Shown: positions 37,814 through 47,288, numbered from the stretch's first letter. The stretch is 64,000 nucleotides of DNA from Desulfuromonadales bacterium (GCA_013349405.1 DUZS01000018.1:1-64000); one strand, 5' to 3'. Notes: generated by a model from the sequence alone, not told the origin. Numbers and translations are program-made.

Positions 37814-38384
37814 AGTAGGCAACCCAGAAAAGCAGAACCAGAATTGAGACAAGGGTACAACCAGCACATTTTAGACCAATATGAAACCAGGTATGCTTAT
37901 GGTCTCGAATACAGGATGTCTTTAAAACCTCGTAGGCGATCTCTCTTTTCCAGTCAGTAATATCAATCTGGCGGAGATATTCATCGAGGTTCGTAAACGA
38001 AGGCAAAAAATCTAAAGAAACGTAATATGTTCGCTTCGGCCTGAACTCACCAGAGTCAATACTTTTGAAAAGATTTTTTCGGGGATAGAGTACCATCCCG
38101 ATGGCAAAGAGCGTTGTGATTCCAAGGAATATTGAAGTGACCGATATGAACTTTATCCAGCAATGTGTCTTACAGATATCGTTAACAAGTCCGAAATTGA
38201 TAATCCCTACAACCAGAGTCATGATGATAGCAAGGACTTCCGCTTTGGTATCATATGCCCGGATAGTCTCTTGCGTTTCATCAAGTGCCTTTTGAAGGCA
38301 CTCCAAAGTGGTTTTATCTCGTATATCTGGAACCGTTTCTGTTGTGCTCTCGACCATGGTGTTCCCAATGTTAATGTCTCTCAA
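37806..38384 (-). CDS. Pycsar-type transmembrane effector-like protein (PycTM/DUF5706-like)
   Basis: LQKALDETQETIRAYDTKAEVLAIIMTLVVGIINFG plus paired TM helices and C-terminal TM; between two cyclase-domain genes. Confidence 0.6.
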   Translation of the reverse strand: MRDINIGNTMVESTTETVPDIRDKTTLECLQKALDETQETIRAYDTKAEVLAIIMTLVVGIINFGLVNDICKTHCWIKFISVTSIFLGITTLFAIGMVLYPRKNLFKSIDSGEFRPKRTYYVSLDFLPSFTNLDEYLRQIDITDWKREIAYEVLKTSCIRDHKHTWFHIGLKCAGCTLVSILVLLFWVAYYG

Positions 38385-38386
38385 AT

Positions 38387-39130
38387 TCAGCCAGTAAATT
38401 CATTCGTCAAAGGATCTATGTATTTCGCAAGCTTTGCCTTTACTCTTTCATCAAAATCATGAGGCCGAGGAGGATTGAATGCAACGAATCTAGGTGCCTC
38501 AACAAAAGCAGCTGAGTGAAGCAGGTCGTGTTTGTCTTTAATGGCGATATCTGGTGAGGTGATGACTCCCATTTTCCGGAAGTAACTGTTCTCGTCAATA
38601 TAGTTGAAAGCATTGCTGAAAGATTCAAAGGCAGATTTTGAGCAAATTACATAGCTGCTGTCCATGAGAAAATTAGTCGGTGCATTTTCTGGTTTTGCAG
38701 ACAGCAGCCGAGAACAATCGTTCATGACCGGCCCAACAAAACATTCTCGTTGTGTGATGTCTACAAATTTGGACAATACACCTCGATGCACACCAATACG
38801 AACACCCTTGATGCACCTCTTCCCCTCTACATTCGCAGTTTGAAGCTTTGCCCTCAAAGATAGACCGAGTACCAAGCCAAAACCTGCAATTTCTGGCTGG
38901 AGAATCACATAAAAGCCATCTCCTGTTGAGGCGAATCCTGCAACAACTTCATCAACTGACATCGCAGATTGCCCGGTGGAGACATTCAGAAACAATTCCA
39001 GTTCCCCGTTTAAGATGACTGCTACTCGCACTTGCTCTTCAGCAGAAAGAAGCGAGAATTTTTCGACATCAACAAGAACAACTTCTGTCACAAAGCTTTG
39101 AACTTTTGCATTGTTTTCGTAAACACTCAT
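38387..39130 (-). CDS. class III nucleotide cyclase homology domain protein (cyclase A)
   Basis: EVVLVDVEKFSLL...AGFASTGDGFYVIL...KGVRIGVHRG...FVGPVMNDCSRLLS: two metal-site Asp and N(x3)R retained. Confidence 0.65.
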   Translation of the reverse strand: MSVYENNAKVQSFVTEVVLVDVEKFSLLSAEEQVRVAVILNGELELFLNVSTGQSAMSVDEVVAGFASTGDGFYVILQPEIAGFGLVLGLSLRAKLQTANVEGKRCIKGVRIGVHRGVLSKFVDITQRECFVGPVMNDCSRLLSAKPENAPTNFLMDSSYVICSKSAFESFSNAFNYIDENSYFRKMGVITSPDIAIKDKHDLLHSAAFVEAPRFVAFNPPRPHDFDERVKAKLAKYIDPLTNEFTG

Positions 39131-40263
39131 ACTGCAATCTCCCCACTCATCAATTTCGGCAGCAGAAGATCTCGGGCGGTGCGGAGTTTTTGGTTCATTT
39201 CATCGAGTTTTTCCATCTGCCCGTGCATCGAAGTGATCGTATCAAGAAAGCTGCGCAAGAGGCCTTTTGATGGCAGCAACAGCTCGCGACTGTAGGCTAA
39301 GTCTCGATTTAAGCCTGGAACAGCGACATCGGTGTTGATGAAGTGCATGCTCTTCAACGCATAGTACAGGTAAAGATCGCTGGATTCTGCATTGATGAAA
39401 TAGACCGTATCAATCGGGTAAAAGTCATTGCTTGACCAAAACACGCTGCCGACATTGCCCTTCCGCCCGAGAATAATTGCAGGTCCTGATACCAATGCCT
39501 TTTCGTGTGTCCCGACAATTCCGCTTGATCCATAGACCGGGTATGGTCCTTCAACTCGAATGTCAGCTTTCAGCGCCTTACCGTAGTTCAGAGTGAGGTG
39601 TTCCCCCAACCTTTTCCTCTCCCACCCCTCCGGCACCCCATCCACAATGCGAGTATGCTCACGGCCAGGAAAGCGCAGGCGTACAAACCACTCTTGGTAC
39701 ACCTGACGCGCCGCATCCTCCAACAGCGCCATCCGCCGCCGGTTGTTTTCGATCAGGTCGTCGTAGGTGGAGAGGATGGAGGCGATTTCTTTTTGAATCG
39801 AAAGAGTGGGTAGTGACACAGGAAAATTAGGGAACTTTTCAAGCGGGATGCGATCCACTGTCGCGCCACTGATTACATTGCTTTCAACTGTTGCCTTCCA
39901 GTCCTGCGACAAAAAGAAATACAGCAAATATCTTCCATCTACTTGAGCTGAATCTGGACGAATCAAAGCTACTCGACGTCCCAGACATCCACGGAATCCT
40001 TCCGGTATGATTGCATAGCGATGTAGCGTCGCTTCGTATGTAAAAACAACGTCGCCCGGTTGTGGGGTTACACGGCGAGTCCACTTTGGGAATTCTTGTT
40101 CGGAAACATGGCGAATTTCTGAAAAATTAAACTGTCCATCATTCGTTATATTTTTGATTCCGAGAAAAACTGGACCATCGTCGGACTCTTTTGGTGTCGC
40201 ATGTGGCCCATCATAGATACCGATGCAGTAATCCTTTATGGGGCGAGGAACCAACTGCCTCAT
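39127..40263 (-). CDS. hsdS: type I restriction specificity subunit S
   Basis: Two target-recognition-domain halves: SLPTLSIQKEIASILSTYDDLIENNRRRMALLEDAARQVYQEWFVRLRFPG...GLLRSFLDTITSMHGQMEKLDEMNQKLRTARDLLLPKLMSGEI. Confidence 0.94.
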   Translation of the reverse strand: MRQLVPRPIKDYCIGIYDGPHATPKESDDGPVFLGIKNITNDGQFNFSEIRHVSEQEFPKWTRRVTPQPGDVVFTYEATLHRYAIIPEGFRGCLGRRVALIRPDSAQVDGRYLLYFFLSQDWKATVESNVISGATVDRIPLEKFPNFPVSLPTLSIQKEIASILSTYDDLIENNRRRMALLEDAARQVYQEWFVRLRFPGREHTRIVDGVPEGWERKRLGEHLTLNYGKALKADIRVEGPYPVYGSSGIVGTHEKALVSGPAIILGRKGNVGSVFWSSNDFYPIDTVYFINAESSDLYLYYALKSMHFINTDVAVPGLNRDLAYSRELLLPSKGLLRSFLDTITSMHGQMEKLDEMNQKLRTARDLLLPKLMSGEIAV

Positions 40264-42425
40264 ACCCCCAACTCCTCAAAAATCTCCTGTATCCGCGCCG
40301 CCAACTCCACCGCTTCCCGGTTCAGGTCGGCCAGTTCCACATGAATATCTTTGAGGGTCTGCTCAAAGTCAAAATCATCATCCACCTCCGCTGGCGCAAC
40401 CCCCACATAGCGACCAGGAGTGAGGCTCCAGTCGGCAGCCTCGATATCAGCCCGGCTGACCACCTTGCACAGCCCTGGCACCGCTGTCATCTCAGCATTG
40501 GGGAAGCGTTCCTGCAGCCAGTGAATCTGCCGGTGGAAGTAGGCAGCCAGCTTGAGCTGTTCCACCGCCAGCTTGCGTTGTTCATCCAGTTGCTTGATCA
40601 GCTTGTTGGCAGCTCGACGGTCATATAGCTCGGCTACCTTCTCGTCGCTCGCCAGATCCTGTGCCACTTGTCCACATCTGGCAGCCAGCTTGTAGAGCAG
40701 ATCTACCTGTTTTACCAAGCCTCTGATTCGCTCCGCCAGCGGGTCAAAGCTTTGCCGGGCAGCGTGCTGGTCCCAATTGGTTGACGGCAGTGTCTTGTAT
40801 GCTTTCTGGAAATTTAACAGAACCGAAAGAAGTGAAGTGCGGTCTGCATGATAGGCAACGAGTGCTTCCGACAACTCAGATAGCGCATCAGCCATGGACT
40901 CTTGCTCCCCCCTTTGCAAAGGGGGGCTGGGGGGGATTTGCTTTTCAGCGTCAGAGGCAAATCCCCCTAAATCCCCCTTTATCAAGGGGGACTTGAAAGC
41001 ATCAGCAAATTGCTTCTGCAGCTCAGTCAGAGTATTATCGAAAGCCGCCAGCTCTACCGGAATAGCGGCGAGTTCCTCATTCAATCTGGCAAAGTATTCT
41101 CGCACCAGTCCGAGAAACCGTTCCTGCTCTCCCCGATAGAGCCAGACAATGGCAGTCAGATTGGCAAGCTGCTCCGGACTGAAGTCGTAAATTTTACGGG
41201 TAACCTTGCGGTAAATGTTGCGGGCATCCAGCATCAACACCAGATCGCGGCGTTCTTTCGGCTTCCCCTTGTCAAAGTGCCACAGCTCGCATGGCACTGT
41301 GCGGGTGTAGAAGAAGTTGGAGCGGATAGAAATCATCACATCCACATCGCCGGTCTCGACCAGCTTGCGCCGCACCTCGGCCTCGCCATGCCCGCCGCTG
41401 GACGCCTGCGAAGACATGACAAATCCGGCTCTTCCTTTCGGCCCAAGGTAGCTATGGAAATAAGAAATCCAGAGATAGTTGCCGTTGCTGACTTTCTTTG
41501 ACTTATTGACCCCCGGCAGCCCGAAGGGGAGGCGGCGATCATCCTTGACCTTGTCGGCATCCACCATATCCACGTTGAACGGAGGGTTGGCCATAACAAA
41601 ATCGCACTCGCCCCAGATCGGATGTACATCCTCATAGAAGGTGTTGGCCTCGCGGATATGACCTTCCAGCCCATGCACCGCCAGATTCATCTTGGCCAGT
41701 CGGATGGTGGTGCCGGTCTTTTCCTGGCCGTAGAAGGTCACCTTGTGGCCGGTGTCCTGGCCTTGATCCTCGATAAAGTGACTTGACTGCACAAACATAC
41801 CGCCGGAACCGCAGGCCGGGTCAAGGATAATGCCGTGATCCGGTTCGATAACGTTGACAATGGTCTGAACCAGTGAAGGTGGGGTGAAAAATTCGCCGTT
41901 GTCCTGTGCCCCCTGCATGGCAAACTTCATCAGGAAATATTCGTAGATCCGTCCAAATACATCACCGCTGGCGTTACGAAGTGCCTCCGAATCAAAAGCT
42001 CTCAGGATATCTTCCAGCAGCTTGTCATCAAACTTGTCATACTCTTTGGGCAACTGTCCCCGCAATGGCTCAAACTCCGCCTCAATGGCATTCATCGCAT
42101 CTACCAACGCGGTACCAAGGCTAACGCCGGTCGGGAGTTTCAGCAGGTAGTCATAACGACCGGTCTCCGGCAACAGCAGTGCCCGCCGCTTGATGAAGTC
42201 TCCCTTCACCAATGGACGATTGGGCATCTTTCCGGCAGCCTGCTCAGCCTTGATCTGAGCAAGAGCGGTTTCGTAGCGATTGCTGGCGTGGCGCAGAAAG
42301 ATGATGCCGAGCACCGGCATACAGTATTCGCTGGATGTCAGTTTGGAGTTGGCACGGAGCTGATCTGCGGCTTCCCAGAGACTGGATTCAATTTTTTCTA
42401 TGGCATGCATGGTATTTGCGGACAT
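40260..42425 (-). CDS. hsdM: type I restriction-modification DNA methyltransferase subunit M
   Basis: ILDPACGSGGMFVQS, FVMANPPFN; N-terminal HsdM domain LWEAADQLRANSKLTSSEYCMPVLGIIFLR. Confidence 0.96.
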   Translation of the reverse strand: MSANTMHAIEKIESSLWEAADQLRANSKLTSSEYCMPVLGIIFLRHASNRYETALAQIKAEQAAGKMPNRPLVKGDFIKRRALLLPETGRYDYLLKLPTGVSLGTALVDAMNAIEAEFEPLRGQLPKEYDKFDDKLLEDILRAFDSEALRNASGDVFGRIYEYFLMKFAMQGAQDNGEFFTPPSLVQTIVNVIEPDHGIILDPACGSGGMFVQSSHFIEDQGQDTGHKVTFYGQEKTGTTIRLAKMNLAVHGLEGHIREANTFYEDVHPIWGECDFVMANPPFNVDMVDADKVKDDRRLPFGLPGVNKSKKVSNGNYLWISYFHSYLGPKGRAGFVMSSQASSGGHGEAEVRRKLVETGDVDVMISIRSNFFYTRTVPCELWHFDKGKPKERRDLVLMLDARNIYRKVTRKIYDFSPEQLANLTAIVWLYRGEQERFLGLVREYFARLNEELAAIPVELAAFDNTLTELQKQFADAFKSPLIKGDLGGFASDAEKQIPPSPPLQRGEQESMADALSELSEALVAYHADRTSLLSVLLNFQKAYKTLPSTNWDQHAARQSFDPLAERIRGLVKQVDLLYKLAARCGQVAQDLASDEKVAELYDRRAANKLIKQLDEQRKLAVEQLKLAAYFHRQIHWLQERFPNAEMTAVPGLCKVVSRADIEAADWSLTPGRYVGVAPAEVDDDFDFEQTLKDIHVELADLNREAVELAARIQEIFEELGV
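40907..40990. repeat. dispersed nested palindromic repeat inserted in frame in hsdM
   Basis: CCCCCCTTTGCAAAGGGGGG (perfect 20-bp palindrome) ...GGGGGATTTGC...GCAAATCCCCC...CCCCCTTTATCAAGGGGG; encodes SPLIKGDLGGFASDAEKQIPPSPPLQRG. Confidence 0.8.
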
Positions 42426-42530
42426 GGAATGGAAACTCCGGAGAAGGGAGGAATTGCTGCCCAGGTTGATAAGCACTTGGGTTATAACATTGCATGAACA
42501 TTACTTCAATCAGTTCTAACATTTAAAAAA

Positions 42531-42554
42531 GGGGCGTCCGTTTCCGGATGCCCC
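42531..42554 (-). terminator. intrinsic terminator
   Basis: GGGGCgTCCG tttc CGGAtGCCCC with T-run on the minus strand. Confidence 0.7.
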
Positions 42555-42590
42555 AAAGGCTTGTCGCAAAACAACAAATCCTCTGTGTAA

Positions 42591-43406
42591 CTACAGCAGC
42601 GCATCAATCGCCTGCAATCCCTCCAGTGCCCCGCAGGCCAGTGAGATATGGGGTGCCTGTATCTCCGGTTCCCGGGGGTTGATGCGAATGACCGTCGCAT
42701 GCTCATGGTTCCAGCCGATCCGCTCCGATGTCGCCCGAATTGTCGGAATAGCATTCCCTGCCCCCATTTCGATCACCGCAATGCGACGGTCAGCATGTGC
42801 CGACAAAAACCGCTCAAAGGCGTGTCCCTGAATACGGGTCCGATCCGGCAGCCATGACCAATCGCCGAACATGAGAATATTGGGGCGGCTGACCTCTCCA
42901 CAGTCGGGACAGCGCGGCAGTGGGTAACGGGCACGCATGCTGTTCTCATCAATGGGAATGATTTCATCATTATCCCAGATTCTGGCACTGCACGGAGTCT
43001 GACACTGCAGCCAGTGGATCGAACCATGAACTTCTTCAATCCGGTCTTCAGCATATCCGGCTTTTTGAAACTGACCATCGACGTTCGAGGTCACGACAAA
43101 GTACTGCGCCCCCTTCCGCTCAAGCCACTTCCTGATAATATGGAAACCTTCATGCGGGACGGTATCACGGTACAGGTTGGTCCGGTGACCGTAAAAGCCC
43201 CAGCCGAGCGTGGGATCCGCAGAAAAATGCTGCGGATTGGCACAGTCGACAAACGTGTACCCCAGCCGCGCGTATGCAGGGTACGCCTTCCAGAAACCGT
43301 GGTCGCCGCGAAAATCGGGCAGACCGGAATCAACACCCATTCCCGCACCGGCAGTAATGACAAAGACATCTGCTTCTCTCACGATATCGGCGGCATGTTG
43401 TATCAT
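42591..43406 (-). CDS. SIR2 family NAD-dependent protein deacylase
   Basis: FVITAGAGMGVDSGLPDFRG; VTSNVDGQFQKAGY; EVHGS; Cys4 zinc site CQTPC...CPDC. Confidence 0.92.
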   Translation of the reverse strand: MIQHAADIVREADVFVITAGAGMGVDSGLPDFRGDHGFWKAYPAYARLGYTFVDCANPQHFSADPTLGWGFYGHRTNLYRDTVPHEGFHIIRKWLERKGAQYFVVTSNVDGQFQKAGYAEDRIEEVHGSIHWLQCQTPCSARIWDNDEIIPIDENSMRARYPLPRCPDCGEVSRPNILMFGDWSWLPDRTRIQGHAFERFLSAHADRRIAVIEMGAGNAIPTIRATSERIGWNHEHATVIRINPREPEIQAPHISLACGALEGLQAIDALL

Positions 43407-44101
43407 CGCGGTCGCTCCCGCTGCTGAATGACCGTCAGCAGATAGTTAATCCCGAAGACCAGCACCAGCAGGATCAACGACAGGGCAATAGCGACATCAA
43501 AGTTCCCTTTGCCGGTTTCCATGACGGTTGCCGTGGTCAGCACCCTCGTCTGGCCTTTAATATTGCCGCCGACCATGATTGAAGCCCCCACCTCGGAAAT
43601 AACACCGCCAAACCCGGCCATAACCGCAGCCAGAAGCGGCAGACGAGCCTCCCGGACAAGTATCCAGACCGTCTGAATACGGGTTGCCCCCAGCGCACGC
43701 ACCTGAAGTTTGAGATTGGCAGGCAGATTCTGGATTGAAGCGATGGTAATACCGGCCACCAGCGGTGTGGCAATGACCGTCTGGGCCAGTATCATGGCGG
43801 TCGGCGTATAGAGGATTTCCAGAAATCCAAACGGGCCGCTCCGCCAGAGCAGCAAGGTCACAAACAGGCCGACAACAACCGGCGGCAGGCCCATACCGGT
43901 GTTGACCAGACTGATAACAAAACGCCGACCGGGAAAATCAGCAAGCGCCAGCACAACTCCCGAAGAAATTCCTATCAGCAGACTGACTAGCGTAGCACTG
44001 CACGATATCCCGAGTGACAGCAGGGTAACCGCCAGCACCTCGCGGTCAAGCGAGAAAATCAGCGTAAGCGCCATGCGCATGCCGTCGAGAATCAGTTCCA
44101 T
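43403..44101 (-). CDS. ABC transporter permease (tungstate TupB-like)
   Basis: TLLSLGISCSATLVSLLIG...GLPPVVVGLFVTLLL...EVGASIMVGGNIKGQTRVLTTA. Confidence 0.82.
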   Translation of the reverse strand: MELILDGMRMALTLIFSLDREVLAVTLLSLGISCSATLVSLLIGISSGVVLALADFPGRRFVISLVNTGMGLPPVVVGLFVTLLLWRSGPFGFLEILYTPTAMILAQTVIATPLVAGITIASIQNLPANLKLQVRALGATRIQTVWILVREARLPLLAAVMAGFGGVISEVGASIMVGGNIKGQTRVLTTATVMETGKGNFDVAIALSLILLVLVFGINYLLTVIQQRERPR

Positions 44102-44269
44102 CAAAGCCCTCCACAAATTACACCTTCTGACTTTTTAGATTCAAATCCCCTTATACCTTCAAGAGGGCAGCGGGGCAAGTTTAAATAGCTCAATGCTCCT
44201 TGACATGACGGAGGTGGCGTGGTATTTCAGCTACGCAATTACGCTGTTTGTTGTCTGACAATTGAATAA

Positions 44270-44456
44270 CAGATTATGGTGCCCGCAAGGGCTTGATAGG
44301 GAAGTGAGGTGTACTTCCGGTTTCATTTCGATATGGAATTGGCACGACTCCTCCGCGGACCCGCCGCTGTAAGCGAGGACAAAGGGCAATATGTCACTGG
44401 TTGAAAAAACCGGGAAGGCGCCTGGAGGAAGAATCGCGAGCCAGAAGACCTGCCAT
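44270..44456 (+). ncRNA. cobalamin (B12) riboswitch
   Basis: ggtgcccgcaagggcttgatagggaag...gccgctgtaagcgaggacaaagg...gtcactgg...gggaaggcgcc...gcgagccagaagacctgcc. Confidence 0.93.
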
Positions 44457-44522
44457 GATTTCAGCACTCAACTATTCCCCCTGGTAAGGGGAGAGTCACT
44501 CATTATCAGACTTTGAATACGA

Positions 44523-44561
44523 AAAGTCCGTATACTGCTCTTGCAGGTACGGACTTTTTTT
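44523..44561 (+). terminator. terminator downstream of the cobalamin riboswitch
   Basis: AAAGTCCGTA...TACGGACTTTTTTT. Confidence 0.8.
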
Positions 44562-44633
44562 GTTGTATCAAAGCTAATCCCCCCTGCCCCTTTATGCCCC
44601 AGAGGGTACCTTTAAAAAGTGGGGTTCTAAAAC

Positions 44634-44676
44634 CTCCCCCTTTGCAAAGGGGGATTGAGGGGGATTTGCTTTCAGG
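44634..44676. repeat. partial copy of the hsdM-embedded palindromic repeat
   Basis: ctccccctttgcaaagggggattgagggggatttgctttca vs hsdM ctcccccctttgcaaaggggggctgggggggatttgcttttca. Confidence 0.75.
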
Positions 44677-44684
44677 AGATTATC

Positions 44685-45362
44685 ATGCACATTATGGAAG
44701 GTTTTTTACCGGTCACACATGCCCTCGGTTGGAGCGTGGCTTCAGCGCCGTTTGTTGCGTATGGTCTGTACACCATAAACAGGAGAATCAAGGAAAAACC
44801 GGAGCAAAGGATACTGCTTGGCGTTGCCGCCGCTTTTACCTTTGTCCTCTCTGCACTGAAATTGCCTTCCGTCACCGGCAGCAGTTCTCATCCGACCGGT
44901 ACCGGTCTGGGTGCTATTCTGTTCGGCCCCTCTGCCATGGCACCGATCGGCATGGTCGTGCTGTTGTTTCAGGCACTTTTACTCGCCCATGGCGGCTTGA
45001 CCACGCTCGGTGCCAACATCTTCTCCATGGCGGTTGTCGGCCCCTTTGCAGCGGCAGCTATGTATCGGCTTGCCAAAGCAGCAAAAGTGCCGTTCGGACC
45101 TTCAATCTTCCTCGCCGCCTCACTTGCAAACCTCCTCACCTACGTCACCACCTCGGCCCAGCTGGCGTTTGCCTTTCCTGACCCGACCGGTGGTTTTGTC
45201 GCCTCATTTGTCAAATTTGCCACCATTTTTGCCATAACCCAGATTCCCCTGGCAATCAGCGAGGGACTCCTGACAGTGGTTGTCATGAACGCTCTGGCAC
45301 GCTTCAACGCCCCGGAACTCCAGGAGATGAATGTGACTCCGGTGTTGGAGGTAAAGGCATGA
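44685..45362 (+). CDS. cbiM: cobalt ECF transporter component CbiM
   Basis: [83 protein letters not shown]. Confidence 0.96.
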   Translation: MHIMEGFLPVTHALGWSVASAPFVAYGLYTINRRIKEKPEQRILLGVAAAFTFVLSALKLPSVTGSSSHPTGTGLGAILFGPSAMAPIGMVVLLFQALLLAHGGLTTLGANIFSMAVVGPFAAAAMYRLAKAAKVPFGPSIFLAASLANLLTYVTTSAQLAFAFPDPTGGFVASFVKFATIFAITQIPLAISEGLLTVVVMNALARFNAPELQEMNVTPVLEVKA

Positions 45363-45694
45363 AACGCTATCAGAACCTGGTGATGATACTTGCAGTCGTG
45401 GCCCTGGTGGCTCTGCCGCTCTGGATGGTCAAAAAACCTGCGCCCGGCGCTGATGGCAGGGAAATTACGGTTTTTGCAGGGAGTGACGACACGGCGAAAA
45501 ATCTTGTTGGTGTCATATCGCCCGACTACAAACCATGGTTCAAATCACCGGTGGAACCGCCGGGCGGAGAAATAACTTCTCTGCTCTTTGCCTTGCAGGC
45601 GGCTTTGGGAGCCGGTTTTATCGGCTATTGGTACGGTTGTTCCACAACCCGTGCAAAACAAAAACAGGCACTTCAAAAAGAAGCCCGGTGCTGA
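45359..45694 (+). CDS. cbiN: cobalt ECF transporter component CbiN
   Basis: [55 protein letters not shown]. Confidence 0.92.
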   Translation: MKRYQNLVMILAVVALVALPLWMVKKPAPGADGREITVFAGSDDTAKNLVGVISPDYKPWFKSPVEPPGGEITSLLFALQAALGAGFIGYWYGCSTTRAKQKQALQKEARC

Positions 45695-46434
45695 CCGAAC
45701 AGTCCGCCTATACAAACCGATGGCGGCGGGTATGCCCGCTTGCGAAAGGGTTGTTCTCCCTCTGCGGCATGATTGCCGCCTTTGCCGCAGGTTCACCGCG
45801 CACCGCCCTGCTGGTAGCCTGCCTCCTCTCTGCAGCAACGATTTTAGGAGCCGGTGTCGCCGTCACACACTATCTGCGGGTTGCGTTTCCGCCACTCCTT
45901 TTTCTCGCCGCCAGCACACTTTCACTGCTGGTTTCCCTCGACTTCGGTACCTCTCAAACCGGAGTATCGCTCCACCTTGCCGGAGCTGATTTTCCCCCTG
46001 TTGCCGCTGTCTGCAGCCGCTCACTGGCCTGCCTGGCCGCCCTGCTCTTTCTTGCCCTGACCACCCCGCTCTCGGACTGTATTTCTCTGCTGCGGCGCTG
46101 CAAGGTACCGGAAACCCTGCTCGACCTGATGACTCTCTGCTACCGGACCCTCTTTGTACTGTCGGAAGCGATCCACGACACCATGACCGCCCAGTCTGCC
46201 CGACTCGGCTATACAACCGTGACGGTCTCAATACGTTCGCTCGGCGGCCTCATTTCCAACCTGATTGTCCAGGTCTGGCGGCGCAGCCATGCACTGCATC
46301 ATGCCGCCCAGGCACGGGGTAATGACGGCACTCTCCGCTTTCTTGAAAACAGCTACACCAACTCACGACTCAGTACAGCCATCGCTCTTGCCTCGGGCGG
46401 TATGATGATTGCGTTTACAGCCATACTGCCATGA
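45688..46434 (+). CDS. cbiQ: cobalt ECF transporter T component CbiQ
   Basis: CKVPETLLDLMTLCYRTLFVLSEAIHDTMTAQSARLGY; GTG start at 45688 overlaps the cbiN stop. Confidence 0.88.
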   Translation: MLTEQSAYTNRWRRVCPLAKGLFSLCGMIAAFAAGSPRTALLVACLLSAATILGAGVAVTHYLRVAFPPLLFLAASTLSLLVSLDFGTSQTGVSLHLAGADFPPVAAVCSRSLACLAALLFLALTTPLSDCISLLRRCKVPETLLDLMTLCYRTLFVLSEAIHDTMTAQSARLGYTTVTVSIRSLGGLISNLIVQVWRRSHALHHAAQARGNDGTLRFLENSYTNSRLSTAIALASGGMMIAFTAILP

Positions 46435-47288
46435 GCGACGCTATCCTGACACTGCAGCATGTCTCCTATCGCTACCCTGACGGCACACTCGCCCTTGACA
46501 ACTGTTCTCTGAAGGTCCAACGCGGATCGCGTACCGCCGTGCTTGGCGCAAACGGCGCCGGCAAGACGACCCTGTTTCTCCATCTGAACGGAATCCTCCG
46601 TCCTACCACCGGTCAGGTTCTCTGCGGCGGCGCTCCGTTTGACTACAGTCGCACCGGCATGCGGAGACTCCGCAGCCTGGTCGGACTTGTCTTCCAGAAC
46701 CCGGACAATCAGCTGTTTTCGGCCAGCGTACAGGAAGATGTCTCTTTTGGACCGATGAATATGGGACTGGAAGTGGGAGAAGTACGGAAACGGGTAGAAG
46801 AGTCTCTGCTGGCCGTAGGTATGGCGGAATCTGCCGACAGGCCGGTCCACAATCTCAGTTACGGCCAGAAAAAACGGGTCTGCATCGCCGGCGTCCTTGC
46901 GATGAAACCGGATATTCTTGTCCTTGACGAGCCGATGGCGGGCCTGGATGCCGCCATGCAGGAAGAACTGATGACCGTTCTCAACCGGTTGCACAGTGCA
47001 GGTATGACCATTATCATTGCCACTCATGACCTTGATTTTGCCTACGGATGGGCCGATGACGGCATCGTCATGAAAGCGGGACGGCTCCTGGCTGCAGGAG
47101 CCGCGACGGAGATTCTTCTCCGTGATGAGGTACAGAGCGCGCTCGGCGGCGCCCCGCTTGTCGCTGAGATTTCCCGGCGTCTACTCTTGCTTGGCGTCGA
47201 TCTTCGTGATAATGAATATATACCGCGCAGTAAGGGCGAATTACTGCAGGCAATTACGGCACAGGCAAAACAGGAGAACACGCCATGA
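46431..47288 (+). CDS. cbiO: cobalt ECF transporter ATPase CbiO
   Basis: VLGANGAGKTTLFLHLNGIL; LSYGQKKRVCIAGVLAMKPDILVLDEPMAGLD. Confidence 0.95.
   Translation: MSDAILTLQHVSYRYPDGTLALDNCSLKVQRGSRTAVLGANGAGKTTLFLHLNGILRPTTGQVLCGGAPFDYSRTGMRRLRSLVGLVFQNPDNQLFSASVQEDVSFGPMNMGLEVGEVRKRVEESLLAVGMAESADRPVHNLSYGQKKRVCIAGVLAMKPDILVLDEPMAGLDAAMQEELMTVLNRLHSAGMTIIIATHDLDFAYGWADDGIVMKAGRLLAAGAATEILLRDEVQSALGGAPLVAEISRRLLLLGVDLRDNEYIPRSKGELLQAITAQAKQENTP

Noticed and set aside
42591-43406. SIR2 gene as a Thoeris/DSR-type NADase effector
   Set aside because: Stand-alone deacylase-like architecture with Cys4 zinc site and no TIR, SLOG or long C-terminal domain
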